Positions 14,201 to 23,400 of a DNA stretch of 41,645 bases are shown here, piece by piece (positions within the stretch are counted from its first letter, which is position 1; each line of letters begins with the position of its first letter). A program made the translations under genes and the position numbers. Source of the stretch: Euglena gracilis (lineage: Eukaryota > Euglenozoa > Euglenophyceae > Euglenales > Euglenaceae); NCBI GenBank assembly GCA_900893395.1, contig CAAHFI011990219.1, positions 1 to 41,645 on the forward strand, written 5' to 3'. The notes under the pieces are model-generated. The model was not told the DNA's origin. It saw only the letters and a program-made list of their open reading frames with translations, and ran no database searches.

Positions 14201-14392
14201 GGGCCAAATCACGGTTTCCCATAGGCCCAGGTATGGGGACCAGGCTGTACTGACATTTGGGGCCGTCTTCCACCCCTCCAAAACTGTCGATATCTGGCTA
14301 GTTTTTTATATCCGCATGTTTTTCACACCCGTAGGCACTAATCCGGCCGGCACATCGGAATACCATACCGGGGATCGCAATGGGAACCCCCA

Positions 14393-17300
14393 ATCGGTTT
14401 CCAGTTTTAGGGCCAAATCACGGTTTCCCATAGGCCCAGGTATGGGGACCAGGCTGTACTGACATTTGGGGCCGTCTTCCACCCCTCCAAAACTGTCGAT
14501 ATCTGGCTAGTTTTTTGATATCCGCATGTTTTTCACACCCGTAGGCACTAATCCGGCCGGCACATCGGAATACCATACCGGGGATCGCAATGGGAACCCC
14601 CAATCGGTTTCCAGTTTTAGGGCCAAATCACGGTTTCCCATAGGCCCAGGTATGGGGACCAGGCTGTACTGACATTTGGGGCCGTCTTCCACCCCTCCAA
14701 AACTGTCGATATCTGGCTAGTTTTTTGATATCCGCATGTTTTTCACACCCGTAGGCACTAATCCGGCCGGCACATCGGAATACCATACCGGGGATCGCAA
14801 TGGGAACCCCCAATCGGTTTCCAGTTTTAGGGCCAAATCACGGTTTCCCATAGGCCCAGGTATGGGGACCAGGCTGTACTGACATTTGGGGCCGTCTTCC
14901 ACCCCTCCAAAACTGTCGATATCTGGCTAGTTTTTTGATATCCGCATGTTTTTCACACCCGTAGGCACTAATCCGGCCGGCACATCGGAATACCATACCG
15001 GGGATCGCAATGGGAACCCCCAATCGGTTTCCAGTTTTAGGGCCAAATCACGGTTTCCCATAGGCCCAGGTATGGGGACCAGGCTGTACTGACATTTGGG
15101 GCCGTCTTCCACCCCTCCAAAACTGTCGATATCTGGCTAGTTTTTTGATATCCGCATGTTTTTCACACCCGTAGGCACTAATCCGGCCGGCACATCGGAA
15201 TACCCATACCGGGGATCGCAATGGGAACCCCCAATCGGTTTCCAGTTTTAGGGCCAAATCACGGTTTCCCATAGGCCCAGGTATGGGGACCAGGCTGTAC
15301 TGACATTTGGGGCCGTCTTCCACCCCTCCAAAACTGTCGATATCTGGCTAGTTTTTTGATATCCGCATGTTTTTCACACCCGTAGGCACTAATCCGGCCG
15401 GCACATCGGAATACCTACCGGGGATCGCAATGGGAACCCCCAATCGGTTTCCAGTTTTAGGGCCAAATCACGGTTTCCCATAGGCCCAGGTATGGGGACC
15501 AGGCTGTACTGACATTTGGGGCCGTCTTCCACCCCTCCAAAACTGTCGATATCTGGCTAGTTTTTTGATATCCGCATGTTTTTCACACCCGTAGGCACTA
15601 ATCCGGCCGGCACATCGGAATACCTACCGGGGATCGCAATGGGAACCCCAATCGGTTTCCAGTTTTAGGGCCAAATCACGGTTTCCCATAGGCCCAGGTA
15701 TGGGGACCAGGCTGTACTGACATTTGGGGCCGTCTTCCACCCCTCCAAAACTGTCGATATCTGGCTAGTTTTTTGATATCCGCATGTTTTTCACACCCGT
15801 AGGCACTAATCCGGCCGGCACATCGGAATACCTATACCGGGGATCGCAATGGGAACCCCCAATCGGTTTCCAGTTTTAGGGCCAAATCACGGTTTCCCAT
15901 AGGCCCAGGTATGGGGACCAGGCTGTACTGACATTTGGGGCCGTCTTCCACCCCTCCAAAACTGTCGATATCTGGCTAGTTTTTTGATATCCGCATGTTT
16001 TTCACACCCGTAGGCACTAATCCGGCCGGCACATCGGAATACCATACCGGGGATCGCAATGGGAACCCCCAATCGGTTTCCAGTTTTAGGGCCAAATCAC
16101 GGTTTCCCATAGGCCCAGGTATGGGGACCAGGCTGTACTGACATTTGGGGCCGTCTTCCACCCCTCCAAAACTGTCGATATCTGGCTAGTTTTTTGATAT
16201 CCGCATGTTTTTCACACCCGTAGGCACTAATCCGGCCGGCACATCGGAATACCTATACCGGGGATCGCAATGGGAACCCCAATCGGTTTCCAGTTTTAGG
16301 GCCAAATCACGGTTTCCCATAGGCCCAGGTATGGGGACCAGGCTGTACTGACATTTGGGGCCGTCTTCCACCCCTCCAAAACTGTCGATATCTGGCTAGT
16401 TTTTTGATATCCGCATGTTTTTCACACCCGTAGGCACTAATCCGGCCGGCACATCGGAATACCTATACCGGGGATCGCAATGGGAACCCCAATCGGTTTC
16501 CAGTTTTAGGGCCAAATCACGGTTTCCCATAGGCCCAGGTATGGGGACCAGGCTGTACTGACATTTGGGGCCGTCTTCCACCCCTCCAAAACTGTCGATA
16601 TCTGGCTAGTTTTTTGATATCCGCATGTTTTTCACACCCGTAGGCACTAATCCGGCCGGCACATCGGAATACCTATACCGGGGATCGCAATGGGAACCCC
16701 AATCGGTTTCCAGTTTTAGGGCCAAATCACGGTTTCCCATAGGCCCAGGTATGGGGACCAGGCTGTACTGACATTTGGGGCCGTCTTCCACCCCTCCAAA
16801 ACTGTCGATATCTGGCTAGTTTTTTGATATCCGCATGTTTTTCACACCCGTAGGCACTAATCCGGCCGGCACATCGGAATACCTATACCGGGGATCGCAA
16901 TGGGAACCCCCAATCGGTTTCCAGTTTTAGGGCCAAATCACGGTTTCCCATAGGCCCAGGTATGGGGACCAGGCTGTACTGACATTTGGGGCCGTCTTCC
17001 ACCCCTCCAAAACTGTCGATATCTGGCTAGTTTTTTGATATCCGCATGTTTTTCACACCCGTAGGCACTAATCCGGCCGGCACATCGGAATACCTATACC
17101 GGGGATCGCAATGGGAACCCCCAATCGGTTTCCAGTTTTAGGGCCAAATCACGGTTTCCCATAGGCCCAGGTATGGGGACCAGGCTGTACTGACATTTGG
17201 GGCCGTCTTCCACCCCTCCAAAACTGTCGATATCTGGCTAGTTTTTTGATATCCGCATGTTTTTCACACCCGTAGGCACTAATCCGGCCGGCACATCGGA

Positions 17301-17545
17301 ATACCTATACCGGGGATCGCAATGGGAACCCCCAATCGGTTTCCAGTTTTAGGGCCAAATCACGGTTTCCCATAGGCCCAGGTATGGGGACCAGGCTGTA
17401 CTGACATTTGGGGCCGTCTTCCACCCCTCCAAAACTGTCGATATCTGGCTAGTTTTTTGATATCCGCATGTTTTTCACACCCGTAGGCACTAATCCGGCC
17501 GGCACATCGGAATACCTATACCGGGGATCGCAATGGGAACCCCCA
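14393..17545. repeat. Satellite type A', intermediate block (15 units of 208-211 bp)
   Basis: These units keep nearly all type-A marks (ggggccgtc, gatatctgg, ggggatcgc). From about 14517 they carry an extra G after the T-tract (ttttttgatatcc), and that G is then present in every later unit to the window end. A second type-B mark, cctatacc in place of ccatacc, settles in more hesitantly. Units near 15412 and 15622 read aatacctaccgg, the unit near 15830 reads cctatacc, the one near 16040 reverts to ccatacc, and from about 16250 cctatacc is constant except for one aatatatacc unit near 17935. Unit length rises from 209 to 210-211 bp. The block is a physical and sequence intermediate between types A and B. 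Confidence 0.92.
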
Positions 17546-18386
17546 ATCGGTTTCCAGTTTTAGGGCCAAATCACGGTTTCCCATAGGGCCCAGGTATGGG
17601 GACCAGGCTGTACTGACATTTGGGGTCGTCTTCCACCCCTCCAAAACGTCGATATCTTGCTAGTTTTTTGATATCCGCATGTTTTTCACACCCGTAGGCA
17701 CTAATCCGGCCGGCACATCGGAATACCTATACCGGGGATTGCAATGGGAACCCCCAATCGGTTTCCAGTTTTAGGGCCAAATCACGGTTTCCCATAGGGC
17801 CCAAGGTATGGGACCAGGCTGTACTGACATTTGGGGTCGTCTTCCACCCCTCCAAAACTGTCGATATCTTGCTAGTTTTTTGATATCCGCATGTTTTTCA
17901 CACCCGTAGGCACTAATCCGGCCGGCACATCGGAATATATACCGGGGATTGCAATGGGAACCCCCAATCGGTTTCCAGTTTTAGGCCAAATCACGGTTTC
18001 CCATAGGCCCAAGGTATGGGACCAGGCTGTACTGACATTTGGGGTCGTCTTCCACCCCTCCAAAACTGTCGATATCTTGCTAGTTTTTTGATATCCGCAT
18101 GTTTTTCACACCCGTAGGCACTAATCCGGCCGGCACATCGGAATACCTATACCGGGGGTTGCAATGGGAACCCCAATCGGTTTCCAGTTTTAGGCCAAAT
18201 CACGGTTTCCCATGGGCCCAAGGTATGGGAACCAGGCTGTACTGACATTTGGGGTCGTCTTCCACCCCTCCAAAAACGTCGATATCTTGCTAGTTTTTTG
18301 ATATCCGCATGTTTTTCACACCCGTAGGCACTAATCCGGCCGGCACATCGGAATACCTATACCGGGGGTTGCAATGGGAACCCCCA

Positions 18387-18591
18387 ATCGGTTTCCAGTT
18401 TTAGGCCCAAATCACGGTTTCCCCCAAGTATGGGAACCAGGCTGTACTGACATTTGGGGTCGTCTTCCACCCCTCCAAAAACGTCGATATCTTGCTAGTT
18501 TTTTGATATCCGCATGTTTTTCACACCCGTAGGCACTAATCCGGCCGGCACATCGGAATACCTATACCGGGGGTTGCAATGGGAACCCCCA
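18387..18591. repeat. Deleted satellite unit, 205 bp
   Basis: In this unit the segment normally reading tttcccatgggcccaag reads tttcccccaag, a loss of 6 bp (atgggc or an equivalent phase) between two CCC runs. This fits replication slippage or deletion between short direct repeats. The loss removes the loop side of the inverted repeat shared by other units. No other unit in the window shows this exact deletion. Confidence 0.93.
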
Positions 18592-18802
18592 ATCGGTTTC
18601 CAGTTTTAGGCCCAAATCACGGTTTCCCATGGGCCCAAGTATGGGAACCAGGCTGTACTGACATTTGGGGTCGTCTTCCACCCCTCCAAAAACGTCGATA
18701 TCTTGCTAGTTTTTTGATATCCGCATGTTTTTCACACCCGTAGGCACTAATCCGGCCGGCACATCGGAATACCTATACCGGGGGTTGCAATGGGAACCCC
18801 CA

Positions 18803-19003
18803 ATCGGTTTCCAGTTTTAGGCCCAAATCACGGGGCCCAAGTGTGGGAACCAGGCTGTACTGACATTTGGGGTCGTCTTCCACCCCTCCAAAAACGTCGA
18901 TACTTGCTAGTTTTTTGATATCCGCATGTTTTTCACACCCGTAGGCACTAATCCGGCCGGCACATCGGAATACCTATACCGGGGGTTGCAATGGGAACCC
19001 CCA
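18803..19003. repeat. Deleted satellite unit, 201 bp (shortest in the array)
   Basis: Between cacgg and gggcccaag this unit lacks 9 bp, reading cacggggcccaag near 18830. The whole tttcccat left arm of the inverted repeat is therefore missing. It also has aagtgtggg rather than aagtatggg and the short gatacttg form, for a total of 201 bp. The aagtgtggg form recurs only near the right end of the window. The flanking G runs suggest a microhomology-mediated deletion. Confidence 0.93.
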
Positions 19004-20264
19004 ATCGGTTTCCAGTTTTAGGCCCAAATCACGGTTTCCCATGGGCCCAAGTATGGGAACCAGGCTGTACTGACATTTGGGGTCGTCTTCCACCCCTCCA
19101 AAAACGTCGATATCTTGCTAGTTTTTTGATATCCGCATGTTTTTCACACCCGTAGGCACTAATCCGGCCGGCACATCGGAATACCTATACCGGGGGTTGC
19201 AATGGGAACCCCCAATCGGTTTCCAGTTTTAGGCCCAAATCACGGTTTCCCATGGGCCCAAGTATGGGAACCAGGCTGTACTGACATTTGGGGTCGTCTT
19301 CCACCCCTCCAAAAACGTCGATACTTGCTAGTTTTTTGATATCCGCATGTTTTTCACACCCGTAGGCACTAATCCGGCCGGCACATCGGAATACCTATAC
19401 CGGGGGTTGCAATGGGAACCCCCAATCGGTTTCCAGTTTTAGGCCCAAATCACGGTTTCCCATGGGCCCAAGTATGGGAACCAGGCTGTACTGACATTTG
19501 GGGTCGTCTTCCACCCCTCCAAAAACGTCGATATCTTGCTAGTTTTTTGATATCCGCATGTTTTTCACACCCGTAGGCACTAATCCGGCCGGCACATCGG
19601 AATACCTATACCGGGGGTTGCAATGGGAACCCCCAATCGGTTTCCAGTTTTAGGCCCAAATCACGGTTTCCCATGGGCCCAAGTATGGGAACCAGGCTGT
19701 ACTGACATTTGGGGTCGTCTTCCACCCCTCCAAAAACGTCGATACTTGCTAGTTTTTTGATATCCGCATGTTTTTCACACCCGTAGGCACTAATCCGGCC
19801 GGCACATCGGAATACCTATACCGGGGGTTGCAATGGGAACCCCCAATCGGTTTCCAGTTTTAGGCCAAATCACGGTTTCCCATGGGCCCAAGTATGGGAA
19901 CCAGGCTGTACTGACATTTGGGGTCGTCTTCCACCCCTCCAAAAACGTCGATACTTGCTAGTTTTTTGATATCCGCATGTTTTTCACACCCGTAGGCACT
20001 AATCCGGCCGGCACATCGGAATACCTATACCGGGGGTTGCAATGGGAACCCCCAATCGGTTTCCAGTTTTAGGCCCAAATCACGGTTTCCCATGGGCCCA
20101 AGTATGGGAACCAGGCTGTACTGACATTTGGGGTCGTCTTCCACCCCTCCAAAAACGTCGATATCTTGCTAGTTTTTTGATATCCGCATGTTTTTCACAC
20201 CCGTAGGCACTAATCCGGCCGGCACATCGGAATACCTATACCGGGGGTTGCAATGGGAACCCCA
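19004..20264. repeat. Satellite type B, early block (6 units)
   Basis: Units start at 19004, 19215, 19425, 19636, 19846 and 20055. All type-B marks are present: ttaggcccaaat, catgggcccaag, tatgggaacc, ggggtcgtc, aaaaacgtcg, cttgctag, ttttttgatatcc, cctatacc and gggggttgc. The tcgata site still shows the older gatatcttg form in alternating units (about 19108, 19528 and 20158), with gatacttg between. One unit (near 19860) has ttaggccaaat, and the last has four Cs. From 20265 on the gatatcttg form disappears until 38659. Confidence 0.9.
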
Positions 20265-20293
20265 ATCGGTTTCCAGTTTTAGGCCCAAATCAC

Positions 20294-20322
20294 GGTTTCC
20301 CATGGGCCCAAGTATGGGAACC
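20294..20322. other. Inverted repeat / potential stem-loop 1 (type-B example, present in nearly every unit)
   Basis: The left arm ggtttcccat and right arm atgggaacc pair as nine perfect base pairs with one bulged T, around a 10-base gggcccaagt loop. The same position in almost every unit of the window carries this structure or its type-A form (for example 2113-2141). Clear disruptions are confined to the two deleted hybrid units, a few outer type-B units and the right edge. The pairing is directly visible; whether it forms a DNA cruciform or an RNA hairpin is inference. Confidence 0.7.
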
Positions 20323-20451
20323 AGGCTGTACTGACATTTGGGGTCGTCTTCCACCCCTCCAAAAACGTCGATACTTGCTAGTTTTTTGATATCCGCATGT
20401 TTTTCACACCCGTAGGCACTAATCCGGCCGGCACATCGGAATACCTATACC

Positions 20452-20473
20452 GGGGGTTGCAATGGGAACCCCC
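20452..20473. other. Perfect inverted repeat 2, type-B specific (example)
   Basis: The arms gggggtt and aaccccc are perfectly complementary (7 bp) around an 8-base gcaatggg loop. Type-A units have ggggatcgc at the left arm and can pair only the G and C runs across a longer loop. The stem is present in all core type-B units with five Gs and five Cs, and is shortened in those with four-base runs. It overlaps a weaker alternative pairing between ggaacc and ggtttcc across the unit junction. Confidence 0.65.
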
Positions 20474-23400
20474 AATCGGTTTCCAGTTTTAGGCCCAAAT
20501 CACGGTTTCCCATGGGCCCAAGTATGGGAACCAGGCTGTACTGACATTTGGGGTCGTCTTCCACCCCTCCAAAAACGTCGATACTTGCTAGTTTTTTGAT
20601 ATCCGCATGTTTTTCACACCCGTAGGCACTAATCCGGCCGGCACATCGGAATACCTATACCGGGGGTTGCAATGGGAACCCCCAATCGGTTTCCAGTTTT
20701 AGGCCCAAATCACGGTTTCCCATGGGCCCAAGTATGGGAACCAGGCTGTACTGACATTTGGGGTCGTCTTCCACCCCTCCAAAAACGTCGATACTTGCTA
20801 GTTTTTTGATATCCGCATGTTTTTCACACCCGTAGGCACTAATCCGGCCGGCACATCGGAATACCTATACCGGGGGTTGCAATGGGAACCCCCAATCGGT
20901 TTCCAGTTTTAGGCCCAAATCACGGTTTCCCATGGGCCCAAGTATGGGAACCAGGCTGTACTGACATTTGGGGTCGTCTTCCACCCCTCCAAAAACGTCG
21001 ATACTTGCTAGTTTTTTGATATCCGCATGTTTTTCACACCCGTAGGCACTAATCCGGCCGGCACATCGGAATACCTATACCGGGGGTTGCAATGGGAACC
21101 CCCAATCGGTTTCCAGTTTTAGGCCCAAATCACGGTTTCCCATGGGCCCAAGTATGGGAACCAGGCTGTACTGACATTTGGGGTCGTCTTCCACCCCTCC
21201 AAAAACGTCGATACTTGCTAGTTTTTTGATATCCGCATGTTTTTCACACCCGTAGGCACTAATCCGGCCGGCACATCGGAATACCTATACCGGGGGTTGC
21301 AATGGGAACCCCCAATCGGTTTCCAGTTTTAGGCCCAAATCACGGTTTCCCATGGGCCCAAGTATGGGAACCAGGCTGTACTGACATTTGGGGTCGTCTT
21401 CCACCCCTCCAAAAACGTCGATACCTTGCTAGTTTTTTGATATCCGCATGTTTTTCACACCCGTAGGCACTAATCCGGCCGGCACATCGGAATACCTATA
21501 CCGGGGGTTGCAATGGGAACCCCCAATCGGTTTCCAGTTTTAGGCCCAAATCACGGTTTCCCATGGGCCCAAGTATGGGAACCAGGCTGTACTGACATTT
21601 GGGGTCGTCTTCCACCCCTCCAAAAACGTCGATACTTGCTAGTTTTTTGATATCCGCATGTTTTTCACACCCGTAGGCACTAATCCGGCCGGCACATCGG
21701 AATACCTATACCGGGGGTTGCAATGGGAACCCCCAATCGGTTTCCAGTTTTAGGCCCAAATCACGGTTTCCCATGGGCCCAAGTATGGGAACCAGGCTGT
21801 ACTGACATTTGGGGTCGTCTTCCACCCCTCCAAAAACGTCGATACTTGCTAGTTTTTTGATATCCGCATGTTTTTCACACCCGTAGGCACTAATCCGGCC
21901 GGCACATCGGAATACCTATACCGGGGGTTGCAATGGGAACCCCCAATCGGTTTCCAGTTTTAGGCCCAAATCACGGTTTCCCATGGGCCCAAGTATGGGA
22001 ACCAGGCTGTACTGACATTTGGGGTCGTCTTCCACCCCTCCAAAAACGTCGATACTTGCTAGTTTTTTGATATCCGCATGTTTTTCACACCCGTAGGCAC
22101 TAATCCGGCCGGCACATCGGAATACCTATACCGGGGGTTGCAATGGGAACCCCCAATCGGTTTCCAGTTTTAGGCCCAAATCACGGTTTCCCATGGGCCC
22201 AAGTATGGGAACCAGGCTGTACTGACATTTGGGGTCGTCTTCCACCCCTCCAAAAACGTCGATACTTGCTAGTTTTTTGATATCCGCATGTTTTTCACAC
22301 CCGTAGGCACTAATCCGGCCGGCACATCGGAATACCTATACCGGGGGTTGCAATGGGAACCCCCAATCGGTTTCCAGTTTTAGGCCCAAATCACGGTTTC
22401 CCATGGGCCCAAGTATGGGAACCAGGCTGTACTGACATTTGGGGTCGTCTTCCACCCCTCCAAAAACGTCGATACTTGCTAGTTTTTTGATATCCGCATG
22501 TTTTTCACACCCGTAGGCACTAATCCGGCCGGCACATCGGAATACCTATACCGGGGGTTGCAATGGGAACCCCCAATCGGTTTCCAGTTTTAGGCCCAAA
22601 TCACGGTTTCCCATGGGCCCAAGTATGGGAACCAGGCTGTACTGACATTTGGGGTCGTCTTCCACCCCTCCAAAAACGTCGATACCTTGCTAGTTTTTTG
22701 ATATCCGCATGTTTTTCACACCCGTAGGCACTAATCCGGCCGGCACATCGGAATACCTATACCGGGGGTTGCAATGGGAACCCCCAATCGGTTTCCAGTT
22801 TTAGGCCCAAATCACGGTTTCCCATGGGCCCAAGTATGGGAACCAGGCTGTACTGACATTTGGGGTCGTCTTCCACCCCTCCAAAAACGTCGATACTTGC
22901 TAGTTTTTTGATATCCGCATGTTTTTCACACCCGTAGGCACTAATCCGGCCGGCACATCGGAATACCTATACCGGGGGTTGCAATGGGAACCCCCAATCG
23001 GTTTCCAGTTTTAGGCCCAAATCACGGTTTCCCATGGGCCCAAGTATGGGAACCAGGCTGTACTGACATTTGGGGTCGTCTTCCACCCCTCCAAAAACGT
23101 CGATACTTGCTAGTTTTTTGATATCCGCATGTTTTTCACACCCGTAGGCACTAATCCGGCCGGCACATCGGAATACCTATACCGGGGGTTGCAATGGGAA
23201 CCCCCAATCGGTTTCCAGTTTTAGGCCCAAATCACGGTTTCCCATGGGCCCAAGTATGGGAACCAGGCTGTACTGACATTTGGGGTCGTCTTCCACCCCT
23301 CCAAAAACGTCGATACTTGCTAGTTTTTTGATATCCGCATGTTTTTCACACCCGTAGGCACTAATCCGGCCGGCACATCGGAATACCTATACCGGGGTTG

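Larger units (their letters stand above)
1668..14392. repeat. Satellite type A, homogenised core (61 units of 208-210 bp)
   Basis: This block holds 61 consecutive units, the first ones at 1668, 1876 and 2084 and the last at 14184. As far as I can read, they differ only in the length of the C-run before atcgg (four or five Cs, giving 208 or 209 bp) and in an occasional extra C in aatac(c)catacc, seen near 2263, 5385, 10183, 10600 and 13317. Four-C units dominate on the left and five-C units on the right (about 10.8-14.4 kb). Type-A marks are: ttagggccaaat; cataggcccagg; tatggggacc; ggggccgtc; aaaactgtcgatatctgg; a T-tract followed directly by atatcc; and ggggatcgc. The near identity implies recent local amplification or strong gene conversion. 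One-base homopolymer differences could also be sequencing error. Confidence 0.95.
17546..19003. repeat. Hybrid A/B satellite junction (7 units)
   Basis: Units start at 17546, 17757, 17967, 18176, 18387, 18592 and 18803. The first begins with A' features (tagggccaaat, gtatggggacc) and then shows the type-B forms ggggtcgtc and cttgctag from about 17624 onward, so one switch point lies inside this unit. Other marks change one by one: ggatcgc becomes ggattgc (units 17546 and 17757) and then gggttgc (from 17967 on); cataggg becomes catggg; ggtatgggg becomes ggtatggg and then gtatgggaacc; aaaactgtcg alternates with aaaacgtcg before aaaaacgtcg settles. Two units carry deletions of 6 and 9 bp (18387 and 18803). 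Lengths are 211, 210, 209, 211, 205, 211 and 201 bp. This is the least regular internal part of the array. Confidence 0.93.

Noticed and set aside
20300-20330. G-quadruplex potential around the short G runs
   Set aside because: The runs are mostly two or three Gs with irregular loops, allowing at best weak two-layer structures. This is not distinguishable from chance.
23390-23400. G4/G5 and C4/C5 run-length differences as meaningful variants in themselves
   Set aside because: These are the changes most easily produced by base-calling error, so I used them only to describe length variation and not as evidence of function.
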